Positions 1 through 6,135 of a DNA stretch of 11,435 nt are shown here, in pieces (position 1 is the stretch's first letter; every line of letters starts with the position of its first letter). The position numbers and the translations under genes are program-made. This stretch comes from Candidatus Hydrogenedentota bacterium (lineage in GTDB: Bacteria; Hydrogenedentota; Hydrogenedentia; Hydrogenedentales; SLHB01), in contig SLHB01000093.1 of assembly GCA_007136375.1 (NCBI GenBank), positions 1 to 11,435 of the forward strand. The letters are read 5' to 3'. The notes beneath the pieces are model-generated. The model had not been told where the DNA came from. It saw nothing but the letters and a program-made list of their open reading frames with translations, and did not search any database.

Positions 1-2006
1 CTCCGTTCGGCAAGCGCCTCCTTCACCTGCGCCAATAGCGCGGGGCGCCCTCCATCATCTCCAGCCGCGCCGTGGAAAGCGACGGCGTCGACGTAGCCCT
101 TTAGGGCCTCGGCCGTCCGCTTTCTGAGGGCCTCCATGCGCGTCGCAAAGCGCGCCACGGCGCCGACGGCAAGGCCTAGCACGGCGCCGGCGACAGCGCC
201 CGCCGTCAAAGCGGGCTCCGCCAGCCGGGCCATGACCGGATCCAGTCCCTCGGGCAGGACGCTAGGGTCCAGGAACGCGTGGCCCAGTCCAGCGCCGGCC
301 GCCGCGCCTGCAACCAGCCCCGCCGCGGCGAACAGTCCATAGGACGCGTTGAGGCTGACTTGAAACGGCGGCAATACGGGCCTTGGGAGGCGCGTGTGCC
401 CGTGTTGCACGCTGTCCGGATCGTCCAGCAACATCTTCGCATCGTCCACGGCCTGCCGCTCCACTTTCTCCATTTTCTGGTTGAGCGTTTCCTCCGCGCC
501 ACGCACAAGTTCTTCGAAATGCTGCTCCAGGCGGGCCGTGAGGGGGGCGAATCCGTCCTTGACCGCTTCCTTGATGGCGCCGGGCTCTTCCAGCCACGCC
601 TTCACCGGCGCTGTCACCTTGGCGTCCGTTTCCGATTCTCCCAACAGTTGTTCCGCCAGCGCTTCGTATCCCTCGAACGTCTTGCCCGCCGCATCGTCGC
701 CGCCCTCGGTCATCGCGGCGTAGGCCTCCTCCACTTCGGAGGCCGCCGCGCGGTGTTCCGCCAACTCCTGGGTAAGTTGATCCCGCCGTTGCCGCAGGTA
801 GTCGAGCTTCGGAATATTCCGGATGAGCTCCAGTTTCACTTGGAGGGGCCGGCCGAAGCGCCATGCGATGTCCGACACCGACTGGCAAACCGACTCCAAA
901 ATGGCGCCTTCCCGGTTCTCGTTGTAGAGATAATCGAGGAGCCGATCCCGGAGGGCGCAGAGCCTGCTCCGGGAGGAGAGATACTCCGCGAAACCCTGCT
1001 CGGGGTCGTCCTGCTGGAGCAATTGACGCTGCAAGGCGAAGGGAATCTTCACTTTGTTGTTCTTGTCCAACTCCTCCAAGGCAATGGCGCCGCGCCGGAG
1101 TTGCGCCGCCAAGAGGGCGTAAAGACTGGACACGAAGAACAGCTCCGGGTCCGGCACGCTGCCGTCGAGGCTCCGAAGGAGATCCCGGGCGGGACCCCGC
1201 TTCCCTTGGGGATCGATCTCGTCGTCGTTGAGCTGGTCCGCCTTGTTGATGACAAAGAATATCTTGCGGTGCCGCTGCTCCCGGATCCGCGCGATGAACG
1301 CGCTGTCCTGGACGTTCCCCGCGCTCTGGCTGTCCAACAGGCAGCAGACCAAGTGGCTCCGGGGGATGATCTCCTCGGCGACGCGGCTGTTCGTCTCGGA
1401 AATGCTGTGCACGCCGGGAGAGTCCACGAAAGCGATATCGTCCAAGAGCTTCTCGGAGGGGATTTCCAGCTGGATTTCCTCGAATTTCTTCCGAAATGTC
1501 TGCAATTGCGGAAAATCTTCATCGGCGTTCATCGTCACAAGAGCCGTGAGGCTTTGCCGCACTTCCTGGCTCGTGTTGCCGCTGTAGGTGATCTCGATAT
1601 GGTTGCTGTCCGGAAGGGCGCTCACATGGGCGCCAATGCCAATGCCCTCGACCACGCCGCGAAGGGCGGAGATCTCATCATCGGTGGCCGGCGCCCGCAT
1701 GACGAGCCGCGTGAGGGCTTCGCTGCTCTTGACCACGTGGGTGATCTTCGCGGTGCACTCTTCGAGCACGGTGGGCAGGTAGGCGTCCTCCAGGAGCGCG
1801 TTCACCAGGGTGGACTTTCCGACATTGAACGCGCCGAGAAAGACAACCCGGTACTTGCCCTCCTGCAGCTCCTTGATGCGCCGCTCCAAACCCACGGCTT
1901 CGCCGCCGCGATCGCCTTCGAAATCGGGGTCGTCGAGAAAGCCGTGCAGGTCATCCAGCGCCTCGAAAGCCCACTCACGATCAGCAACGTGCTGTTCAAC
2001 GCTCAT
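1..2006 (-). CDS. Dynamin-like GTPase, large, C-terminus beyond window edge
   Basis: A frame with no stop runs from an ATG at 2006 to the left edge, giving at least 668 residues. It has the full GTPase signature: P-loop GAFNVGKST (residues 58-66), a G2 Thr near residues 85-89, G3 DSPG (195-198) and G4 NKAD (254-257). Downstream are two charged, coiled-coil-like helical stretches (about 395-432 and 492-526), then two Ala/Gly-rich hydrophobic segments (about 557-577 and 598-618) split by a short linker. This is the architecture of bacterial dynamin-like proteins: GTPase, helical stalk, membrane-binding paddle. Such proteins assemble on membranes and use GTP hydrolysis to remodel, fuse or protect them; the role here is inferred from family. 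The start is supported by AGAAGG at 2018-2023, though the 11-nt spacing is long. Only one GTPase unit is visible, not the tandem DynA form. A 578-codon plus-strand frame lying codon-on-codon against it (279-2015) is an artefact of base composition. Confidence 0.87.
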   Translation of the reverse strand, partial: MSVEQHVADREWAFEALDDLHGFLDDPDFEGDRGGEAVGLERRIKELQEGKYRVVFLGAFNVGKSTLVNALLEDAYLPTVLEECTAKITHVVKSSEALTRLVMRAPATDDEISALRGVVEGIGIGAHVSALPDSNHIEITYSGNTSQEVRQSLTALVTMNADEDFPQLQTFRKKFEEIQLEIPSEKLLDDIAFVDSPGVHSISETNSRVAEEIIPRSHLVCCLLDSQSAGNVQDSAFIARIREQRHRKIFFVINKADQLNDDEIDPQGKRGPARDLLRSLDGSVPDPELFFVSSLYALLAAQLRRGAIALEELDKNNKVKIPFALQRQLLQQDDPEQGFAEYLSSRSRLCALRDRLLDYLYNENREGAILESVCQSVSDIAWRFGRPLQVKLELIRNIPKLDYLRQRRDQLTQELAEHRAAASEVEEAYAAMTEGGDDAAGKTFEGYEALAEQLLGESETDAKVTAPVKAWLEEPGAIKEAVKDGFAPLTARLEQHFEELVRGAEETLNQKMEKVERQAVDDAKMLLDDPDSVQHGHTRLPRPVLPPFQVSLNASYGLFAAAGLVAGAAAGAGLGHAFLDPSVLPEGLDPVMARLAEPALTAGAVAGAVLGLAVGAVARFATRMEALRKRTAEALKGYVDAVAFHGAAGDDGGRPALLAQVKEALAER

Positions 2007-2116
2007 GATGAATAAATCCTTCTCCGCGCGGTCAAGAAAAGCCGCGCGTGGCGGAGTAGATTGGCGGTTGTTGCCGCTTGGACGGATTTGGAGGCGTCTC
2101 CCGACGTGTACGCCGA

Positions 2117-2163
2117 GCCGCCGGGCGCGGCCCAGGGCCATGGAATTGGGCGGCCGCCGGGCG
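2117..2163. repeat. 11-bp direct repeat, 36-bp period
   Basis: GCCGCCGGGCG occurs at 2117-2127 and again at 2153-2163. The second copy overlaps the predicted transcription start of the dynamin-like gene and one arm of the dyad. It may be a second protein-binding site or chance in GC-rich DNA. Confidence 0.3.
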
Positions 2164-2199
2164 TTGACTATAGGGCCTGGCCAGGACGGGTGTCAACGC
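2161..2199. promoter_or_regulatory. Nested dyad, candidate operator over the dynamin promoter
   Basis: Perfect 8-bp arms GCGTTGAC (2161-2168) and GTCAACGC (2192-2199) enclose a perfect 10-bp palindrome CCTGGCCAGG (2176-2185). The two symmetries share a centre within half a base (2180 and 2180.5). The arms overlap the -35 and -10 elements of the minus-strand promoter, and the inner palindrome fills its spacer. This is a plausible operator for a dimeric DNA-binding protein. The Fis-domain protein encoded next door is a natural candidate, but that link is inference. Confidence 0.5.
2167..2196 (-). promoter_or_regulatory. Sigma-70-like promoter for the dynamin-like gene
   Basis: Read on the minus strand, TTGACA (2196-2191, perfect -35) is followed after 18 bp by TATAGT (2172-2167, 5 of 6 matches to the -10). 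Transcription would begin near 2160, giving a leader of about 154 nt before the ATG at 2006. Both hexamers sit in the arms of an inverted repeat, and the spacer carries a 10-bp palindrome, which suggests repressor control. Confidence 0.6.
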
Positions 2200-2270
2200 G
2201 CGCGCTCCGGCCGCCGTCTGACTTGGAGAACCGCTGCGTTCGTCGTTCTGCAATGGAGCGTATCTTGTTG

Positions 2271-2276
2271 TATAAT
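2271..2276 (+). promoter_or_regulatory. -10 box of the regulator gene
   Basis: A perfect TATAAT lies 27 bp upstream of the ATG at 2304, predicting a start near 2283 and a very short leader. No good -35 exists at 16-18 bp spacing; the best candidates match 3 of 6 positions. This might mean activator dependence. A weak AAGGTG (2286-2291) could be the ribosome binding site, at a rather long 12 nt from the ATG. Confidence 0.45.
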
Positions 2277-2303
2277 CCCCTAGAAAAGGTGTAGCCTGCA
2301 TTT

Positions 2304-2750
2304 ATGGCCAGGGTCCAGCTCTCCATAGACGACATGGCCACCCACCTGACCCTGAGAACCATCCTAGAGAGCGAAGGCCATCAGGTCGTGGCCAGCGATC
2401 CCGATGTAGTCATTGCCGGAGCCCCCGAGCAAGCCGTCGCGGCGGCCCGGACACACCCGGCCCTCGTCTTGGCCACGGCGGGCGCTATCCGGTCCGCGGT
2501 TCAAGCCATGCGCGAGGGGGTCTTCGGGTACATCTTCGTACCGCTCCAGCCGGGCGAGCCCGGGATCATGGTTCAACGGGCCCTCCAGCAGCCCTCCTCC
2601 CCCATCCCCACGCAGCTCATGTCCTTGGCCGAAGTCGAGCGCATGTACATTCAACATGTGTTGCGCCAGTGCAACTTCAACCGCACCAAGGCCGCCAGCG
2701 TTCTCGGCGTGGGCCGCAACACCCTGTGGCGCAAGCTCAAGCAATTCTGA
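2304..2750 (+). CDS. Fis-family regulator with degenerate receiver domain
   Basis: 148 residues. The C-terminus (about 107-147) is a Fis/NtrC-type helix-turn-helix: an EVERMYIQHVL helix, then NRTKAASVLGVGRNTLWRKL, matching the DNA-binding end of NtrC-like activators and short RegA/ActR-type regulators. The first 95 or so residues resemble a receiver domain: IDDMATHLTLRTILESEGH recalls the beta1-alpha1 region, and AVQAMREGVFGYIFVP the alpha4-beta5 region. However, the expected phospho-acceptor Asp is missing (DVVIAGAPEQ, 34-43), the invariant Lys before Pro is Val (FVP), and the domain is short. There is no AAA+ domain, so it should not activate sigma-54 directly. I infer a phosphorylation-independent DNA-binding regulator. 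It is transcribed away from the dynamin-like gene and may control that promoter and its own. No partner histidine kinase is visible in the window. Confidence 0.8.
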   Translation: MARVQLSIDDMATHLTLRTILESEGHQVVASDPDVVIAGAPEQAVAAARTHPALVLATAGAIRSAVQAMREGVFGYIFVPLQPGEPGIMVQRALQQPSSPIPTQLMSLAEVERMYIQHVLRQCNFNRTKAASVLGVGRNTLWRKLKQF

Positions 2751-2870
2751 GCGCCACGGACTTGGCGGAAACGCGGAAACGCGCGGTTGCCCCCACTGTT
2801 CCGCTTTGCTACGCTGGCGCGCGGACCCTCCGGACATCATCATAGCGGACGAAGACTGGGAGACCTGGCC

Positions 2871-3242
2871 ATGCGCATCCGGTTGAAATGGGAACAGGGC
2901 GAACTCACGGGAACCCTCAACGACAGCCCCACGGCCAAGAAGCTGGCCCAAGTCATGCCCTGTGAGAACGCGGCGAACACCTGGGGCGAGGAAGTCTACT
3001 TCGAGGTCCTTTTGGACACGGAAGTCGAGCCTGACGCGCGCCAGGTGGTGGATCCTGGAGCCATCTGCTACTGGGTTCAGGGGAACGCCGTCGCGTTGCC
3101 CTACGGCCCCACGCCGATTTCCGAGGGGAACGAGTGCCGCTTGGTGGCGGAGGTCAACGTCATCGGCCAGTTCGACGGCGACCCCCGTCAACTCTCCACC
3201 ATCCAGCCGGGCGCCGCGGTGAGGCTGGAAGCCGCCGAGTAG
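2871..3242 (+). CDS. Cyclophilin-like fold protein, TM1367 / DUF369 family
   Basis: 123 residues from the ATG at 2871, which has GGGAG (2858-2862) 8 nt upstream; an in-frame ATG at 2787 has no such site and would add an atypical leader. The sequence matches the TM1367 cyclophilin-like family (PF04126) as I recall it, nearly end to end: NTWGEEVYF (36-44), an ICYWVQGNAVALPYGPTPIS core (65-84), and VNVIG (95-99). The length also equals the usual size of about 124 residues. Members have a cyclophilin-type beta barrel, but prolyl isomerase activity has not been established for the family as far as I know, so the biochemical role is open. It has no signal peptide and should be cytoplasmic. It lies 120 nt after the regulator gene and may be co-transcribed; that gap has a tandem 8-bp duplication (GCGGAAAC, 2765-2780) but no clear promoter. 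Confidence 0.85.
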   Translation: MRIRLKWEQGELTGTLNDSPTAKKLAQVMPCENAANTWGEEVYFEVLLDTEVEPDARQVVDPGAICYWVQGNAVALPYGPTPISEGNECRLVAEVNVIGQFDGDPRQLSTIQPGAAVRLEAAE

Positions 3243-3266
3243 GACCCCGCCGCGGGCTCGTGGCGT

Positions 3267-3995
3267 TCAGTTCCGGGTTCCGGACAGATTCGCGGTGATG
3301 GCGCTGCTGCCTGGGTACAGAAGGCCCGCCCCGATGAACATGAGTTCGCCCTGGACTGTGGATCCGCCGGCGCCGAAATCGAGATTCATGTAGCCCGTCA
3401 ACACTTGAAACGCGTCCGACGTGAACAGACTCGACCTTGTATTGAAGGTGTTTAGTTGCAGGGCCCGGGCGGCCGGGAGGCCCTGGTAGTCGCCATGCAC
3501 GTCGATCTCCAGACGCCCGCGCTGCCCGTCCAACCTTACGAAGGCGATGTCGATGCCTGCCTGCTGGGTTGCGCCGCCCACGCCCGCGTCGACATACACC
3601 AGAGAATTCGTGGCGAACCAAATCGAGCCCGCCCGGGGTTGGGCCGTGGGATTGCCCACGAACAGGCCTATGTCACGGGGGTTGATCCCATTATTGTAAT
3701 TCACGCCCGTCACGTCACGGGTTGGCGAGACGAGCAGGGTCCCGGTCAACTGGAAGTTCTCAACGGCGGTGTAGCTCGTCGTTTCCATGGGGACGCCCGT
3801 GTTGCCGCTCCAGGTGGTCCCCGAGAGGGTGACGCGATAGGACGCGTTCGCGGGGACGGAACTGATCGCTCCGCCGCCCGCGCCGTCCACGGGCGGACAT
3901 CCCGCCGCGCCCGCAACCACGCAACACAACAGCGCAATCCGGAACGCTGGGCGCAGCCATGACGCGTTTTGGCTGGCGACGCTATGCCAAATCAT
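3267..3995 (-). CDS. Putative exported lipoprotein, unknown function
   Basis: 242 residues. The start at 3995 has GAGGA 8 nt upstream. An N-terminal hydrophobic stretch (about 19-32) ends in AGAAGC with Cys33, a lipoprotein-like signal. The -3 residue is Ala rather than Leu, so the lipobox is weak; SPase I cleavage is an alternative. The mature part is low in charge and rich in Gly, Ser, Thr, Asn and hydrophobic beta-strand-like segments, ending in VQGELMFIGAGLLYPGS and a short tail. This suggests a secreted all-beta protein. I recognise no family. It converges with the cyclophilin-like gene, with only 24 bp between the two stops. It lies downstream of the exported protein at 4108-4785 on the same strand with a 112-bp gap, so the two could share a transcript. 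Confidence 0.72.
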   Translation of the reverse strand: MIWHSVASQNASWLRPAFRIALLCCVVAGAAGCPPVDGAGGGAISSVPANASYRVTLSGTTWSGNTGVPMETTSYTAVENFQLTGTLLVSPTRDVTGVNYNNGINPRDIGLFVGNPTAQPRAGSIWFATNSLVYVDAGVGGATQQAGIDIAFVRLDGQRGRLEIDVHGDYQGLPAARALQLNTFNTRSSLFTSDAFQVLTGYMNLDFGAGGSTVQGELMFIGAGLLYPGSSAITANLSGTRN

Positions 3996-4107
3996 CGGCA
4001 GTCCTCTAAGTTACGCGCCTCCTCGGAGAGGCTTTCCCTGGCGCGGAGGCCGTCCCTTACCTCGGAGCGGCCCCCGCGCGACGCTCCGGAAGATCCAAGC
4101 GAACGGA

Positions 4108-4785
4108 TCACCGGGTGACAATGGGTTGGACGTACTCCACGTCGATGCTCATGCCCGTGGTGACGCGGTGCGCGTCGGGGTCGTCGATAATGGTTCCGTC
4201 ATCGCCCACTATCGGGTCCCGAGCCCGCTCGTTGGATTGCGCGGTGTAGACCGCGACAACCTGCAGTTCCACGGGGCTGTCGATGTAAAGAAAACCCTTG
4301 AAGAACCCGCGCTGCGGGCCGCCAAGAAGCCGTTCGATCTGGGGGCAGTTGAACTCGGTCGCCTGCCGGGACCTTAGATTCACGGCTACGGCGTTAACCA
4401 CGCCGCCCACGCCCGGATGCGCCGGCGCGGGAACCACCGAAACACGAAGGTCCGCCGTGCGCCCATGAGGATTGGTGATGTTGATGGCCGTGCGGTAGTT
4501 ACCGTGCTTCACCGCGCCGCCGTGGCGGCCATCTTCATCCAAGTGACCAAAGGTTCCGCACACGTACTTCACGGGATACACGTAGCGCGTCCGGGCCGCA
4601 ACCGCGCTGCCCCCCGGCAAACCCACCACGGCGCCCGGGCGGTCCACAAGCGCCGGGCCCCCTTGGGCGTCGACGGCGCCGAATCCTCCCCACGCCAACG
4701 CGCCCGCGACAACCACGGCCGCGGCCAACACAACCGTCGCGACGCCCCCCCACCAGGATTTCCCAATCTTTCGCACCGTATTCAT
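4108..4785 (-). CDS. Signal-anchored or secreted protein of unknown function
   Basis: 225 residues from the ATG at 4785, chosen because GGAGGA (4795-4800) sits 9 nt upstream; extending the open frame to 5052 adds 89 low-complexity residues without a ribosome binding site. A basic N-terminus and hydrophobic helix (about 13-31) are followed by AVDA-QGG (37-43), a plausible signal peptidase I site. The exported part contains YPVKYVCG (70-77), GNYRTAINITNPHG (95-108), EFNCPQIE (144-151), FFKGFLYIDSP (161-171), LQVVAVYT (174-181) and IDVEYVQP (214-221). I recall similar motifs (a Tyr-rich VCG start, a Y-T-x-I-N-x-x-N-P block, a KGF-I-S block, VVAVYT, DVEY near the end) in uncharacterised exported proteins of other environmental bacteria, with no assigned function. 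The two Cys (76 and 147) could form a disulfide. The pattern suggests a compact beta-sandwich domain; this is inference. Confidence 0.75.
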   Translation of the reverse strand: MNTVRKIGKSWWGGVATVVLAAAVVVAGALAWGGFGAVDAQGGPALVDRPGAVVGLPGGSAVAARTRYVYPVKYVCGTFGHLDEDGRHGGAVKHGNYRTAINITNPHGRTADLRVSVVPAPAHPGVGGVVNAVAVNLRSRQATEFNCPQIERLLGGPQRGFFKGFLYIDSPVELQVVAVYTAQSNERARDPIVGDDGTIIDDPDAHRVTTGMSIDVEYVQPIVTR

Positions 4786-4824
4786 AACACCTGCTCCTCC
4801 CTGGACCCTGGCCGGGCCCGTTGC

Positions 4825-4846
4825 GGCGGCCAAGGGTTTGGCCGCC
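4825..4846 (-). promoter_or_regulatory. Hairpin in leader of the 4108-4785 gene
   Basis: Arms GGCGGCCAA (4825-4833) and TTGGCCGCC (4838-4846) are perfectly complementary with a 4-nt loop. On the minus strand it ends about 40 nt before the ATG at 4785. It has no U-tract, so it is unlikely to be an intrinsic terminator; an mRNA-stabilising or regulatory stem-loop is possible. Confidence 0.35.
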
Positions 4847-5062
4847 CTACTTCCAACCAGTTGGCGAGCCCTCCCGCACCTGGCCTTCCGTCGACGGGGT
4901 GAAACGCGCGCCCGGCGAGCAATGGCCATCGGGGAGCAGGGCGCCCCACAGATACTCCACGCGAGCTTGTCGCGGAAGCGCCTCCCTTGGACTCGGCGCC
5001 CAGGATCCTCCGTCGCGCTTTCCGGGAACCAGGGCCCGAGCAATTGCAACAAAATATTATTT

Positions 5063-5194
5063 ATGAAAGAACCGTATCATGTCCGCGACGGAAAGTCAAC
5101 AAAAACGCATAAATTACTCAAGAAAGGGAAGACCGTCGTGCATGGACGCCGTTTCTGTCAAAGGCCCGGATGCGAAACGGGCCACGCGGCTTGA
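5063..5194 (+). CDS. Possible 43-residue basic small protein (doubtful)
   Basis: ATG at 5063 to TGA at 5192-5194. The product is Lys/Arg/His-rich, beginning MKEPYHVRDGKSTKTHKLLK and ending with a C-x4-C pair (FCQRPGC) near residues 31-37. The frame lies in the AT-rich island and its third codon positions are not GC-rich, unlike neighbouring genes. No Shine-Dalgarno is visible before the ATG, and its last part holds a GC hairpin (5163-5183). I recognise no family; it does not match the small ribosomal proteins I can recall. It could be a real recently acquired small gene, a leader peptide for nnrD, or chance. Confidence 0.25.
   Translation: MKEPYHVRDGKSTKTHKLLKKGKTVVHGRRFCQRPGCETGHAA
5163..5183 (+). 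other. Short GC hairpin upstream of nnrD
   Basis: GGCCCG (5163-5168) pairs perfectly with CGGGCC (5178-5183) across a 9-nt loop. It lies about 47 nt before the nnrD start. There is no following T-run, so a terminator is unlikely. It also covers an in-frame alternative ATG for nnrD at 5170. Confidence 0.25.
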
Positions 5195-5229
5195 ACGGCC
5201 CGGGATACGGCGCTAAGCTCTGTTCCGCC

Positions 5230-6135
5230 ATGCAGGACCACACGACGCCGATAACCCATGAACTCGCGGCCGCCCTCCTCCCCCGGCGGCCGTCCGATGG
5301 GCACAAGGGGACGTTTGGCCGGGTGTTGCTTTTGGCGGGCGCGGAAGGCTACACCGGCGCGGCGAAGCTCGCGGCCCTGGCGGCCGCGCGGTCAGGGGCC
5401 GGCCTCGTGACGGTGGGGATTCCCGCGCCGTTGTCCAGCGCGATGGCGGCGGCGCTGTGGGAAGTCATGTACACGCCCTTGCCCGCCACGGACGCGGCGT
5501 CCATCGCGGACACCGCCTTGGCTCCCGCGCTCGAAGCGGCTCAAGCCAGCGACGCGGTGGTCCTTGGACCGGGGCTGACACGGCACCCCCGAACCGCGTA
5601 CTTCACGCGGGCCTTCGTGGAGGCCTGCCCCGCGCCCCTGGTCATTGACGCGGATGGACTGAACAACCTCGGCGCCCGGCCACAAGTACTGAAGGCGCGG
5701 CGGGCGGCCACGGCGCTCACGCCCCACCCCGGCGAGATGGCGCGTCTCCTCAACGTGTCCGTTGGCGCGGTTATGAAGGACACCGAGGCGGCCGCGGCGG
5801 ATTTCGCCAAGGCGTTTTCGTGTGTGCTAGTGTTGAAGAGTCATCACACGGTCATTGCGGAGCCCGGCGGCGCGGTGTACCTCCACGCGACGGCCAACAG
5901 CGGCTTGGCCCGGGGCGGCGCTGGCGACGTGCTGGCGGGCTTGCTCGGCGGGCTATTGGCGCAAGGCATGACGCCAGGGCCGGCGGCGGCGCTGGCAGTT
6001 TATGTCCACGGTCTGGCCGGCCGCGCGGCCGCGGAACAGCGCACGGAACGGGGCATGATCGCAACGGACGTGCTGGACGCTATTCCAGAAGCGTGGAAAG
6101 CGCTGGAAAACGGGATCCCATGTCAAAACGGGTAG
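5230..6135 (+). CDS. nnrD: ADP-dependent NAD(P)H-hydrate dehydratase
   Basis: 301 residues. It repairs damaged NADH and NADPH by dehydrating the (S)-hydrate forms, using ADP in the bacterial enzyme; it is a cytoplasmic ribokinase-fold protein. Motifs run in family order: HKGTFGRVLLLAG (25-37), GAAKLAALAAARSGAGLV (43-60), VLGPGLT (111-117), VIDADGLN (138-145), TPHPGEM (164-170), LKSHHTVIA (202-210, usually LKGAHTVI) and the nucleotide-binding, catalytic loop NSGLARGGAGDVLAG (223-237) with its Asp. Only the dehydratase domain is present; in many bacteria it is fused to the NnrE epimerase, which is not seen in this window. The start at 5230 gives the usual N-terminus for a stand-alone enzyme (TPITHELAAALLP) but lacks a clear Shine-Dalgarno. 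An in-frame ATG at 5170, with weak AAAGG 5 nt upstream, would add 20 residues. The 3' end overlaps thiL by 16 nt, implying co-translation. Confidence 0.92.
   Translation: MQDHTTPITHELAAALLPRRPSDGHKGTFGRVLLLAGAEGYTGAAKLAALAAARSGAGLVTVGIPAPLSSAMAAALWEVMYTPLPATDAASIADTALAPALEAAQASDAVVLGPGLTRHPRTAYFTRAFVEACPAPLVIDADGLNNLGARPQVLKARRAATALTPHPGEMARLLNVSVGAVMKDTEAAAADFAKAFSCVLVLKSHHTVIAEPGGAVYLHATANSGLARGGAGDVLAGLLGGLLAQGMTPGPAAALAVYVHGLAGRAAAEQRTERGMIATDVLDAIPEAWKALENGIPCQNG

Larger units (their letters stand above)
2007..2303. other. Divergent intergenic regulatory region (297 bp)
   Basis: No convincing gene lies here; the short frames in it lack ribosome binding sites and recognisable protein sequence. 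It separates the dynamin-like GTPase gene (minus) from the Fis-type regulator gene (plus). It contains a near-consensus minus-strand promoter, a nested dyad over that promoter, an 11-bp direct repeat and a plus-strand TATAAT box, each listed separately. Confidence 0.7.
4786..5229. other. 444-bp gap between the 4108-4785 gene and nnrD
   Basis: The left two thirds are GC-rich and appear non-coding. They contain a perfect 9-bp hairpin at 4825-4846 in the probable leader of the minus-strand gene. An AT-rich island at about 5042-5125 stands out sharply from the rest of the window. On the minus strand it holds TTGACT (5099-5094), 17 bp, TACGGT (5076-5071), a weak promoter candidate for the 4108-4785 gene with a leader near 280 nt. 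On the plus strand it holds the start of a doubtful 43-codon ORF. No clear promoter for nnrD was found. Confidence 0.5.

Noticed and set aside
279..2015. 578-codon plus-strand open frame opposite the dynamin-like gene
   Set aside because: Its codons lie exactly antisense to those of the GTPase frame, it has no ribosome binding site or recognisable motifs, and the opposite strand has a complete GTPase signature. It results from GC-rich codon use.
2765..2780. Tandem GCGGAAAC duplication as part of a repeat array
   Set aside because: Only two copies and no spacer structure; likely chance or a minor slippage event.
2364..3191. 275-codon minus-strand open frame across the regulator and cyclophilin-like genes
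   Set aside because: It spans two recognisable plus-strand genes and their gap, with no protein motifs of its own.
4786..5052. 89-residue N-terminal extension of the 4108-4785 protein
   Set aside because: Arg/Ala-rich low-complexity sequence without a ribosome binding site; the ATG at 4785 has a strong one and begins a proper signal sequence.
5086..5138. CGACGG/CCGTCG pairing across 41 nt as a riboswitch-like element
   Set aside because: Only a 6-bp stem with an unstructured loop, and no match to any riboswitch consensus I know.
5820..6119. Extension of thiL upstream to 5820
   Set aside because: It would overlap 300 nt of nnrD with Arg/Gly-rich sequence foreign to the family; ThiL proteins begin near the ATG at 6120.
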